Of a DNA stretch of 9,020 bases, positions 1 to 6,520 are shown in pieces. A program made the position numbers and the translations under genes. The stretch is taken from NCBI GenBank assembly GCA_947302945.1, contig CAMYWZ010000026.1, forward strand, positions 1 through 9,020, given 5' to 3'. The stretch's first letter is position 1. The number at the start of each line of letters is the position of its first letter. The notes below the pieces were generated by a model. The model ran no database searches. It saw only the letters and a program-made list of their open reading frames with translations, and was not told where the DNA came from. The DNA is from an uncultured Bacillota bacterium (GTDB lineage: Bacteria; Bacillota; Clostridia; Peptostreptococcales; Anaerovoracaceae).

Positions 1-499
1 CGCCGTCATTCCTCTTGTATACAACGTTGGTGGTGCCGCCTTCCGGGTCGCGGTAGATAAAGAAGCTGTGCTCCAGCATCTCCATCTGCAGTATCGCTTC
101 TTCGGAGGTCATGGGGGTAAGGGTGAAACGCTTGGTGCGCACGATCTTGCCCTCTTCGGCCTCTTCCACGTCCGGAAGTTCGCTTGCGATAACAGCTCCC
201 TGATCCTTGTGCCTCTTTACAAGTCTGGATTTGAATCTGGACATCTGTTTGGACAGCTTGTCTATTACCTGATCCAGGCAGTAGTAGAGGTCCGCGTTGG
301 ATTCCTCGGCACGGAAGGTCATGCCTCCGGCTACGATGGTGGCCTCCAGTTTGGCAAGGCCGGTCTTTACCTCGGAGCACATCACGTTGGCAACGGTCTC
401 CTTGGAGAAATACTTGTCCAGTTTGGACATCTTGGCTTCGATCTTGTTGCGAAGCTGCTGGCTGGGGTTCAGATCCTTACTTTTGATGTTTACTTGCAT
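1..499 (-). CDS. hpf: Long-form ribosome hibernation promoting factor (HPF/RaiA), C-terminus cut by the window edge
   Basis: The protein starts MQVNIKSKDL and 166 residues are visible. It binds the 30S subunit in resting cells and, in its long form, drives formation of inactive 100S ribosome dimers. The N-terminal ~100 residues match the S30AE/RaiA fold (a NIKSKDL strand, an SKLDKYF helix, and a later helix ending in DLYYCLDQVIDKLSKQMSRF). A charged linker follows, then the long-form dimerisation domain with TKRFTLTPMTSEEAILQMEM and HSFFIYRDPEGG, ending at VVYKRNDG. Long-form proteins usually end within about ten residues of this point, so only the tail is missing. The start is fixed by AAGGAGG 7 nt upstream on the minus strand. 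It diverges from the capA-like gene. Identification is firm from recognisable family sequence. Confidence 0.95.
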   Translation of the reverse strand, partial: MQVNIKSKDLNPSQQLRNKIEAKMSKLDKYFSKETVANVMCSEVKTGLAKLEATIVAGGMTFRAEESNADLYYCLDQVIDKLSKQMSRFKSRLVKRHKDQGAVIASELPDVEEAEEGKIVRTKRFTLTPMTSEEAILQMEMLEHSFFIYRDPEGGTTNVVYKRNDG

Positions 500-528
500 A
501 ACAGAACCTCCTTGTATTTGGTACTTTC

Positions 529-557
529 ATTATACACTATTTTCTGTGTGAATACTG
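529..557 (-). promoter_or_regulatory. Probable hpf promoter
   Basis: On the minus strand a perfect TATAAT (positions 534 down to 529) lies about 30 nt upstream of the hpf start codon. At 17-nt spacing the -35 position reads CAGTAT, a poor match, so the promoter may be weak or activator-dependent. The -35 area touches the inverted repeat at 556-580. The -10 is clear; the rest is inference. Confidence 0.5.
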
Positions 558-580
558 TGATTTAAATAACAAAAATCACA
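556..580. repeat. Perfect 8-bp inverted repeat, possible operator
   Basis: TGTGATTT (556-563) and AAATCACA (573-580) are perfect reverse complements separated by 9 nt of A-rich sequence. The dyad sits in the divergent hpf/capA-like intergenic region and overlaps the expected -35 of hpf. No T-run follows in either direction, so it does not look like a terminator. A protein-binding site controlling hpf, the cassette, or both is an inference. The 15-nt gap between TGTGA and TCACA does not fit the Crp/Rex spacing of 6. I see no confident promoter for the capA-like gene in 540-683, only a TAAAAT at 610-615 without a good -35. Confidence 0.4.
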
Positions 581-683
581 AAAATGATGCTATTCCCGGC
601 GGAAGATGGTAAAATCATAGAGCAGAATACGCTGCGCAGGCCGGCAGGCGGTACATGCGTCTGCAGACGGACAGGAGGACTTC

Positions 684-1889
684 ATGAAACGCCAGACTTT
701 GATATTCGGAGGGGATTTTTCCATCCCCAGCTCAGACCCGGTGCTTACGCCGGAAAAGCTCTGCGAGGGGGTAAAAGACCTTCTGGCCGGGGCGGATCTC
801 CGCATGTTCCAGCTGGAGGAGGCCTATCTTAAAACGCCTGTGGAACGCTCAGTTCCGGGCAATCTCGTGGCTTCGCTGGACCCCGTCAAAGGCCTTGTGG
901 ACCTGGTAACGCTTTCAGGCAACCACTTCTACGATTTTAAGGAAGCCGGCGTCCGGGACACCATAGCCTGGTGTGAAGAGAACGGCATAGCCCACGCAGG
1001 CGGCGGCATGGACGAAGCAGAAGCAAGAAAGCCCGCCTTCGTGGAGAAAGACGGCACCAAAGTGGGCGTCCTTGCCTACAATGCGGTCGGCGGAAAACAG
1101 CAGTTCGCAGGTCCGGCTCAGGCCGGCACCGCGCCAATAAACTTTTTCAGGGCTTACACACCGGTCTCGGCACTGGATACGGAAGCCCAGCGCAGCGGAA
1201 AGCAGGAGTTCGACAACTGGAGCCTCAAGCAGCCCGTGCAGCTTGAAGGCGAGTTCATGGGTGCCAACTACGTGGATCCCTCGGCGCTTCTTAAGATGGC
1301 GGAAGAGGTCGCGGCAGCTAAAAAGCAGTGCAATGTCCTCATCGTCTACTTCCACAAAGGCTACGTGCACCGCCCCGTGGAAGTGGCAGATTGGGAGCGC
1401 CTCTACGCGCACATCGCCATAGACGCCGGCGCGGATGCCGTAATGGCTTCGCACAGCCACGTTGCCCACGGCTTTGAAGTTTACAAAGGCAGGCCCATAT
1501 ACCACGGCCTCAACAATTTCGTAATGTACACGCCTCAGCTCGCTCCCGGCTTTACCGGCAAGGTCCATGGGGACGCCCACAACAGCGAATGGGTAAAGAA
1601 CCGCATCGCCCGTTTCGGCTTCGTTCCGGATCCGGAGTATCCAACTTATCCCTTCCGCCCGGAATCGGTCTACTGCCCCGTTGCCAAGCTGATCATAGAA
1701 GACGGCAGGATCGTGCAGAGCCGCGTGGTCCTCATGAAGACAGAAAAAAGCGGCATCCCATATGTACACGGGCATACCGAGACCGGTCAGGAGATCTTCG
1801 ATTACCTGCAGAAGATCACGGACGAGGCAGGCCTCAACGTCCGCCTTTCCTGGGACGGGGACGAAGCCGTTTTAACACCAAAGAATTAG
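684..1889 (+). CDS. CapA-family (PGA_cap) metallophosphatase-like protein
   Basis: A 401-residue protein of the CapA/PgsA family, whose members have a calcineurin-like metallophosphoesterase fold and are linked to poly-gamma-glutamate capsule synthesis; many paralogues have unknown substrates. Family landmarks appear in order: IFGGDFS (residues 7-13, metal-binding Asp11), FQLEE (42-46, counterpart of the usual NLE), LSGNHFYDF (77-85, Asn80/His81/Asp84), YFHKGY (222-227, His224), and ASHSHVAHGFEVYKGRPIYHGLNNFV (255-280) with His257, His259 and Asn278. The metal ligands therefore look intact. Unlike classical CapA/PgsA there is no N-terminal signal or membrane segment, so it should be cytosolic. 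AGGAGG ends 5 nt before the ATG. The small peptide gene starts 19 nt after its stop, so the two are probably co-transcribed. The family call is solid; the substrate cannot be read from sequence. Confidence 0.85.
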   Translation: MKRQTLIFGGDFSIPSSDPVLTPEKLCEGVKDLLAGADLRMFQLEEAYLKTPVERSVPGNLVASLDPVKGLVDLVTLSGNHFYDFKEAGVRDTIAWCEENGIAHAGGGMDEAEARKPAFVEKDGTKVGVLAYNAVGGKQQFAGPAQAGTAPINFFRAYTPVSALDTEAQRSGKQEFDNWSLKQPVQLEGEFMGANYVDPSALLKMAEEVAAAKKQCNVLIVYFHKGYVHRPVEVADWERLYAHIAIDAGADAVMASHSHVAHGFEVYKGRPIYHGLNNFVMYTPQLAPGFTGKVHGDAHNSEWVKNRIARFGFVPDPEYPTYPFRPESVYCPVAKLIIEDGRIVQSRVVLMKTEKSGIPYVHGHTETGQEIFDYLQKITDEAGLNVRLSWDGDEAVLTPKN

Positions 1890-1908
1890 TATAAAGGAGA
1901 TCACTGTA

Positions 1909-2094
1909 ATGGACGAAAAGGAAAAGAAGGGAATCGTTCTTGACGATGAAAGCGCTGAGAAGGTCAGCGGAGGGCATGGTTCGTATTATTCATTTGCATG
2001 CAGTAATTGCGGAGCGCGCGGAACAAGATATTCACAGGTTTACAACTGTCCTAAATGCGGTTCCGGCAATGTCAGTTCAAGCCAGTGCTGCTGA
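1909..2094 (+). CDS. Small peptide with double-glycine-type leader and zinc-ribbon core (putative RiPP/bacteriocin-like precursor)
   Basis: A 61-residue protein starting MDEKEKKGIVL, preceded by AAAGGAG 9 nt upstream. Residues 1-22 are acidic and end in LDDESAEKVSGG (11-22). This is the pattern of double-glycine leaders in bacteriocin and other ribosomal peptide precursors, which C39-peptidase ABC exporters cut after GG. The 39-residue remainder is rich in Gly, Ser, Tyr and Cys, and holds CSNCG (31-35) and CPKCG (47-51), a zinc-ribbon-like pair of CxxC motifs with a 12-residue gap, plus a C-terminal CC (60-61). No exporter, peptidase or modifying enzyme is visible in the window, so secretion or processing is inference. 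The alternative is a small intracellular zinc-ribbon protein with a chance SGG. It forms a two-gene unit with the upstream CapA-like gene and is followed by a terminator. Confidence 0.75.
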   Translation: MDEKEKKGIVLDDESAEKVSGGHGSYYSFACSNCGARGTRYSQVYNCPKCGSGNVSSSQCC

Positions 2095-2109
2095 GCTGAA
2101 AATCAAATG

Positions 2110-2151
2110 AAAAGGGCGGCTTTGAGCATACTGCTTTGAGCCGCCTTTTTT
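2110..2151 (+). terminator. Rho-independent terminator after the peptide gene, possibly bidirectional
   Basis: GGCGGCT (2115-2121) pairs with AGCCGCC (2139-2145). A 3x3 internal loop and an inner AGCA/TGCT pairing complete the hairpin. Six T residues follow (2146-2151) and an A-run precedes it. On the minus strand the same hairpin is followed by CTTTTCATTT, so it could also end a transcript coming from comFC and the structured RNA. Confidence 0.85.
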
Positions 2152-2152
2152 C

Positions 2153-2343
2153 TTCCGGCTGCGCAGGCTGCCCGGCTGACCTGGTCTTTGACCCCACACC
2201 TGCCGAACCCGGCTTTGCCGCGGACTTACTTCTAAGCTATGCCATGATCACGAGGGGCCTTCTGCCCCTGCTTACGTGGGTCCCTTTGCCCATAGCTGGC
2301 CTGGACTTTCAACCACAGACCCGGGCAGCCTCCGCAGCCGGAA
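2153..2343 (-). ncRNA. Structured non-coding RNA downstream of comFC; candidate raiA-motif RNA
   Basis: No convincing protein is encoded here, but the stretch folds extensively. The ends (2153-2175 and 2321-2343) form a 23-position closing stem with a single mismatch (2164/2332). Inside are a stem AGCTATG/CATAGCT (2235-2241 with 2291-2297) enclosing CACG-AGGGGC / GCCCCT...CGTG (2249-2258 with 2264-2278), and two small hairpins (2183-2193 and 2210-2220). On the minus strand those two have GGTC-AAA-GACC and CGGC-AAA-GCCG form, and A-rich loops favour that strand. The element begins just past the comFC stop with no obvious promoter between, so it may be co-transcribed, and it runs into the 2110-2151 hairpin. 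raiA-motif RNAs are about 200 nt and are known to lie near comFC and raiA/hpf genes in Clostridia. Here comFC is adjacent and hpf is the next minus-strand gene. The structure is seen; the class assignment is inference. Confidence 0.65.
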
Positions 2344-2348
2344 AACTA

Positions 2349-3095
2349 TTAATTTACTGCGTCTTCGCAGTCTTTGGCGTCAAGGTCCTTTTCCTCGAAC
2401 GCCCTTGCCGACGAGGCAAAGCACAGCACCGAAACGCTCTTTGCTCCGGCGTCCTTGAGCGCCATGGCGCAGGCGTCAGCCGTGCTTCCTGTTGTCACGA
2501 CGTCGTCGATGAGCAGTATATCAGCACCGCGGACCTTCGCGCAAGCCTTTTCGGGCACCTCGAAAGCTCCCTGCAGCATGTTTCTGCGCTCGAGCCCGGT
2601 GGAAAGCCTCATGGAGGCAGTGTCCCTCGGCTTTATCAGGGCGTCCGTCCACATCGGGACGCCAAGCTCCCTGCAGACGACCTTCGCAAGAAGCTCCGCC
2701 TGGTTGTATCCGCGTTTTTTCAGCTTGGACGGGGAAGAGGGCACCGGCACCGCCGCAGTAAAAGCCCCGCATTCAAGCCGGGCCTTCTCAGCCATCAGAA
2801 GCCCTATATTCTTTGCGATATAGGGTTTGCCGTGCAGCTTTAAAGCATGCATTATCTTTCGCGGGTAAAAACCGTAGACGCAGCAGGACATGAGCCGGTC
2901 GAATGCGAACTCGTCCAGACTGGCCCTGAAAGGGTCGTGGTCAAGCCAGCTGATCTTCTGCGCGCAGCGGTCGCAGATGCCGTGGATGCGGCTCTGCTCC
3001 ATGGTATCTTCGCAGCAAAGACAGTACAGGTTCTGAGGGTAAACAAGGTCCAAAGCGCGCTCAAAAAGCGCGGAGGCTTTAAGTCCGATGCTCAT
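2349..3095 (-). CDS. comFC: ComFC-family phosphoribosyltransferase-like competence/DNA recombination protein
   Basis: A 248-residue ComF-family protein needed in competent bacteria for using incoming single-stranded DNA. An N-terminal four-cysteine zinc site is visible (Cys25/Cys28 in YCLCC and Cys41/Cys44 in CDRC). Family motifs follow: AVPVPSS (115-121), KKRGYNQAELLA (126-137), and the PRPP-binding loop LLIDDVVTTGST (194-205) of type I phosphoribosyltransferases. Length is typical. Its ATG overlaps the recD2 stop by 4 nt (ATGA), indicating translational coupling; no strong separate ribosome binding site is evident. The structured RNA lies directly downstream. Family assignment is firm; whether this organism is naturally competent cannot be told from here. 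Confidence 0.93.
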   Translation of the reverse strand: MSIGLKASALFERALDLVYPQNLYCLCCEDTMEQSRIHGICDRCAQKISWLDHDPFRASLDEFAFDRLMSCCVYGFYPRKIMHALKLHGKPYIAKNIGLLMAEKARLECGAFTAAVPVPSSPSKLKKRGYNQAELLAKVVCRELGVPMWTDALIKPRDTASMRLSTGLERRNMLQGAFEVPEKACAKVRGADILLIDDVVTTGSTADACAMALKDAGAKSVSVLCFASSARAFEEKDLDAKDCEDAVN

Positions 3096-5326
3096 ATCAG
3101 CTGCCCCTGGCTGTCGAGCATGGTGAGCTCCTTCAGGCGCTCGCCAAGGCCGCTCTTTCTTCTGCGGCCCTGGGTGTTGTCGGTCATGGCGCCGGGCATG
3201 TTCGGCCGCCCTACCATCACCACTCCCTGCCTCGCCCTTGTGATGGCGGTATACAGCAGGTTGCGCGTAGCCAGCATGGGCGGGAAATGCGTCATAGGCA
3301 TCACAACAACAGGGAACTCAGAGCCCTGGCTCTTGTGCACCGTAAGCGCGAAGGCCGGCTCCAGCTCCTCCAGATTTGTATAATCGTATGTTACCATGCG
3401 GCTGTCGTCGAACAGGACCGAGACTGTGCCGGCGTCGCCGTCGGCAAGCATTATGATGCCCATGTCCCCGTTAAAGACCCCCATGCCGCTTTCCATGGTG
3501 CGGATGTCCTTCCACTCCAGCTGGTAGTCGTTCTTGTTCTGCATCACCTTGTCGCCTTCGCGGAATATGCGCTCGCCGAAGACTTTCTCGGACTTCGAGG
3601 GAAGGGGCGGGTTGAGAGCCTCCTGCAGCAGCTTGTTCAGTTCCACGCTTCCGCAGACGCCCTTTCTGGTAGGCGTCAGCACTTGGATGTCCCGGTAGGG
3701 GTCCAGCTCCCCGTAGAACTTCGGGAGGCGCTCCTGGCAGAGATGCTTTATGGTCTGTGCTATCTCGCGGTCCCCGCTTCTTTCGAGGAAGAAGCAGTCG
3801 GTGTCTTTGGTGTTGAAGCTCGGGTACTCCCCGCGGTTTATGGCGTGCGCGTTGACCACGATCATGCTCTCCTGGGCTTGCCTGAAGATGTCCGTGAGCC
3901 TTGTGCTGTGCACCATCCCCGACTCCAGAAGGTCCGAGAGCACGCTGCCTGCCCCGACCGGCGGCAGCTGATCCGCGTCGCCCACAAGTACAAGCCTGGT
4001 GCCGGGTTTTATGGCGTTCAGGAGGCCTTCCATCAGCAGTATGTCCACCATGGAGACCTCGTCTATTATGATGCAGCTGGCGTCCAGCGGGTTCTCGGCG
4101 TTCCTGCCGAAGTACATGCGGTCGTCGCCTTCGGCGTAGGTGTATTCCAGCAGGCGGTGTATGGTCTGGGCATCCTCGCCCGAAGCCTGAGCCATGCGCT
4201 TGGCGGCGCGTCCCGTGGGGGCGGCCAGCCTGAAGCTTATCCCTGCCTCTTTAAGCAGGGTGATCATGGTCCTGATTATCGTGGTCTTTCCTGTGCCCGG
4301 GCCTCCGGTTATTATCGAAACGCCGCAGCCGAGCGAGGAGATGACGGCGCGCTTTTGCGTCTCCGTGAGCGTCAGCCCTTCGGCCTTTTCGGTGCGGGCT
4401 ATGAGTCTGTATGGATCGTCCGGAAGGGGTGAAAGCTCGCAGCCTGTGAGCAGGTTGATCCTGAAGGCGCAGGTCCTTTCGGCGCGCCTGTACGACGCGA
4501 GTATCACGATGCGCTCCCCGCCGAGGACTTCCTTGAATATGCGCCCGTTCAGGGCCAGATCCAGCATGGCTTCGCGGACGGAATCGCGCGGAACGTCCAG
4601 TATCCCGGCCACTTCTTCGGCAAGCTCGTCCTCCGGCGCGTAGGTGTCCCCAAGGCCCGCCCGTGCATACAGCGCGTATATGACAGCGCTCCTGATGCGG
4701 AAGGGCGAATCCGGCTCTATCCCTATCTTCTGCGCTATCCTGTCCGCCTTCTGGAAACCTATTCCGTAGACGTCGTCTATCAGCTGATAGGGATTTTCCA
4801 TGACTATATCGTAAGCGTTGGCTCCGTAGGCGCGGTAGAGCTTCATGCAGACGGCCGGGCTGATGTCGTAAGCGGCAAGCTTCATGACGGTCTGGGCGTA
4901 GCCCTGGTGCTGGCTGTAGCTTTCCGCTATGGCAGCCGCCCGGATCTTTCCTATACCGGAGACCTCCGTGAGGCGCTCCGGCACGGAGGCGATGACCTTC
5001 ATCGTGTCCTCGCCGAAATGCTTTACTATCGCGTAGGCCGTGCTTGGCCCGACGCCCTTTATGACGCCGCTCGAAAGGAAGGACAGTATGCCGTCCTCCG
5101 TCGTCGGCTCCGGCTCCTCGTAGCTTGAGAAGGCGAACTGTTCGCCGTATTTGGGGTGCGTCTTCCACTCCCCGGTCAGCTTGTAACGGCGGCCCTTTTT
5201 GGGGTCCGGCAGACTTCCCACGGCAAAAAACTGCTCTTCTTTTGTCTCAAAGAGCAGTATTGTGTAGAAGTTGGTGTCGTTGTGGAAGATCACCTCGGCG
5301 GCGGTCCCAAGCTTTTCTTCTTTCAT
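3092..5326 (-). CDS. recD2: RecD2-type SF1B ATP-dependent DNA helicase (RecD/TraA family)
   Basis: A 744-residue helicase. RecD2 unwinds DNA 5' to 3' outside any RecBC complex and acts in replication-fork maintenance and repair in Bacillota. The N-terminus has the RecD2-specific OB-like start and tandem helix-hairpin-helix region (IKGVGPSTA at 89-97, VSGIGKIRA at 122-130, VYGIGFQKA at 186-194). Helicase motifs run in order: Walker A GGPGTGKT (341-348), APTGRAAKR (369-377), Walker B IIIDEVSMVD (419-428), VLVGDADQLPPVGAG (446-460), IFRQA (480-484), TVHKSQGSEFP (662-672) and LYTAITRAR (691-699). All look intact and the length is normal. The Shine-Dalgarno signal is weak (an AGGTAGG-like stretch upstream). 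Between this gene and yhaM is only a REP-like element, so the two may share a transcript; comFC is translationally coupled downstream. Confidence 0.96.
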   Translation of the reverse strand: MKEEKLGTAAEVIFHNDTNFYTILLFETKEEQFFAVGSLPDPKKGRRYKLTGEWKTHPKYGEQFAFSSYEEPEPTTEDGILSFLSSGVIKGVGPSTAYAIVKHFGEDTMKVIASVPERLTEVSGIGKIRAAAIAESYSQHQGYAQTVMKLAAYDISPAVCMKLYRAYGANAYDIVMENPYQLIDDVYGIGFQKADRIAQKIGIEPDSPFRIRSAVIYALYARAGLGDTYAPEDELAEEVAGILDVPRDSVREAMLDLALNGRIFKEVLGGERIVILASYRRAERTCAFRINLLTGCELSPLPDDPYRLIARTEKAEGLTLTETQKRAVISSLGCGVSIITGGPGTGKTTIIRTMITLLKEAGISFRLAAPTGRAAKRMAQASGEDAQTIHRLLEYTYAEGDDRMYFGRNAENPLDASCIIIDEVSMVDILLMEGLLNAIKPGTRLVLVGDADQLPPVGAGSVLSDLLESGMVHSTRLTDIFRQAQESMIVVNAHAINRGEYPSFNTKDTDCFFLERSGDREIAQTIKHLCQERLPKFYGELDPYRDIQVLTPTRKGVCGSVELNKLLQEALNPPLPSKSEKVFGERIFREGDKVMQNKNDYQLEWKDIRTMESGMGVFNGDMGIIMLADGDAGTVSVLFDDSRMVTYDYTNLEELEPAFALTVHKSQGSEFPVVVMPMTHFPPMLATRNLLYTAITRARQGVVMVGRPNMPGAMTDNTQGRRRKSGLGERLKELTMLDSQGQLI

Positions 5327-5342
5327 CTAACCTACCTATTAA

Positions 5343-5386
5343 GCCTTCCCCTTCAGGGGAAGGTGGCCCTTTAGGGCCGGATGAGG
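5343..5386. repeat. REP-like palindromic intergenic element (double hairpin)
   Basis: Two adjacent perfect hairpins: CCTTCCCC-TTCA-GGGGAAGG (5344-5363), then GGCCC-TTTA-GGGCC (5365-5378), followed by GGATGAGG. The arrangement (GC-rich palindrome, GGTGG-type junction, second short palindrome, GGATGAGG end) resembles a short repeat I have seen scattered between genes in many Clostridia genomes. It fills the gap between yhaM and recD2. It lacks a T-run, so it is not an ordinary terminator, though it could stabilise or attenuate the transcript. Only one copy is in this window, so repeat status is from recognition, not from copies seen here. Confidence 0.6.
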
Positions 5387-6373
5387 CTATTTCCCCGCTT
5401 CTGTATTCAGCCTCTCAAAGGTGGGCGAGTACAGCATCCTGCCGTCCAGCGTCCTTACCCTTTCAGTGAAGGTGCCCGGTTCGGAGTTCTCGAGCGCGGT
5501 CTCGAAGTCGAACATCTTGGCGTCCAGCATGTCCAGGTAGTGCAGGAGCTCCGCCTCCGGGAACAGCGGCTTTACCGGGCTTCCGAACTCCGGCTCGTAG
5601 TGGTGCGAGATTATCATGTGCTGCAGCATGACGGTCTTTTCTTCGGAAAGACCGGCCTTTGCCGCGCGCTCCTTCAGCTCTATCGCCCCCATCACAAGGT
5701 GCCCGAGCAGGTTTCCTTTAACGCTGTACCCCGAGGATACGCCAAGTTCGTTGGACTTCAGCTCGTTGATCTTTTCCATGTCGTGCATGATGACGCCGCA
5801 GACCACCCAGTCCTTGTCGAGCCCGGTGTACACCTGGCAGGCTTTAAGCCCCATCGTGAGCATGCGCCTGATGTGGTAAAGAAGACCTGCGAGCTCCGCA
5901 TGGTGGTTCCTCATGGCGCCGGGGTAGTAGAGCAGCTTTTCGCGGTTTTCCTCGAGCGAAGAGACGGCCAGCCTGCGCAGCCCCTCGTCCTTGATGGCGC
6001 CCGCGCGCTCCATGACGTAGCTGAACATAGCGGCAGGGTCTTCCGGCGCGGCCTTGACGTAATCCGACATCGTCAGCCCGTCCGAAGGCGCCGCCTTCCT
6101 GATGCGGGCTATCCTCAGCTGTTTTATGCCGTTCCATTCGTTAACAAGGGCCTTGACTTTTACGATGTCGCCCTCTTTTATATTATTGAGAGTTGGGATC
6201 TCTTCGTCCGAAACGTCCCATTTCTTTCCGTTGATCTCTCCGGTGAAGTCTCCCAGGGTGACGTCGAGATAATTCTTCCTGTTCGACCCGACCTTGATGC
6301 CTATGGTCTTGACCATGAAGAAGTCCGTAAACTCCTCTTCTACCTGCAGCGTATTTACCAGAAACTCTTTCAT
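5387..6373 (-). CDS. yhaM: YhaM-family 3'-5' exoribonuclease (OB-fold plus HD domain)
   Basis: A 328-residue protein starting MKEFLVNTLQ. YhaM enzymes trim RNA (and some DNA) from the 3' end using a metal-dependent HD domain. Residues ~15-95 form an OB-fold nucleic-acid-binding domain (YLDVTLGDFTGEINGKKWDV, then GDIVKVKALVNEWNGIKQL). The HD domain follows with HHAELAGLLYHI (157-168), IMHDMEKI (195-202, His197/Asp198), GHLVMG (224-229), HMIISHHYEPEFGSP (252-266) and LHYLDMLDAKM (277-287). The frame stays open upstream to 6634, but that extension enters cdaA on the other strand and crosses promoter sequence. The start at 6373 is chosen because GAGG lies 7 nt upstream and the family begins here. 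It is divergent from cdaA and upstream of recD2. Confidence 0.93.
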   Translation of the reverse strand: MKEFLVNTLQVEEEFTDFFMVKTIGIKVGSNRKNYLDVTLGDFTGEINGKKWDVSDEEIPTLNNIKEGDIVKVKALVNEWNGIKQLRIARIRKAAPSDGLTMSDYVKAAPEDPAAMFSYVMERAGAIKDEGLRRLAVSSLEENREKLLYYPGAMRNHHAELAGLLYHIRRMLTMGLKACQVYTGLDKDWVVCGVIMHDMEKINELKSNELGVSSGYSVKGNLLGHLVMGAIELKERAAKAGLSEEKTVMLQHMIISHHYEPEFGSPVKPLFPEAELLHYLDMLDAKMFDFETALENSEPGTFTERVRTLDGRMLYSPTFERLNTEAGK

Positions 6374-6434
6374 TTCGATACCTCGTTTTCTCCGGAGCAG
6401 CGCCCGGGTCAGCGATCCGTGCTGTTTATAACAG

Positions 6435-6461
6435 ATTATCACAAAATACAAAATATGTAAA
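6435..6461 (-). promoter_or_regulatory. Possible yhaM promoter
   Basis: An AT-rich stretch upstream of yhaM contains, on the minus strand, TTTACA (6461-6456) and GATAAT (6440-6435) separated by 15 nt, shorter than the usual 17. The location, about 60 nt before the start codon and in the divergent gap with cdaA, is right, but the spacing is not ideal, so the exact hexamers are uncertain. Confidence 0.35.
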
Positions 6462-6482
6462 TAGCAAAGCCCGTTTTGCCTC

Positions 6483-6511
6483 TTGAAAAAACTCCGGAAA
6501 TTTCGTATGAT
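6483..6511 (+). promoter_or_regulatory. cdaA-cdaR promoter
   Basis: TTGAAA (6483-6488), a 17-nt spacer and TATGAT (6506-6511) make a good vegetative sigma-A promoter. Transcription should begin near 6518, just before the tandem repeat, leaving a leader of under 40 nt ahead of cdaA. This is read directly from sequence; the start point is inferred from spacing. Confidence 0.75.
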
Positions 6512-6520
6512 AAAGTGTAA

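Noticed and set aside
556..580. Crp/Fnr or Rex binding site
   Set aside because: Half-sites resemble TGTGA/TCACA but the gap is 15 nt instead of 6.
915..1775. 286-codon minus-strand open frame opposite the capA-like gene
   Set aside because: Shadow of a recognisable CapA gene caused by codon bias; no family resemblance and no ribosome binding site.
2153..2343. Structured element as SRP RNA, RNase P RNA, tmRNA or 6S RNA
   Set aside because: I could not find the SRP GGAA-tetraloop core, the RNase P conserved core or a tmRNA T-arm/tag frame. 6S RNA is not excluded by shape, but the comFC/hpf setting favours raiA RNA.
2136..2843. Plus-strand open frame covering the structured RNA and antisense to comFC
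   Set aside because: Begins in the terminator hairpin and runs over a strongly folded element and a recognised gene; not protein-like.
3287..4432. 381-codon plus-strand open frame opposite recD2
   Set aside because: Antisense shadow of intact helicase motifs; composition is atypical for a protein.
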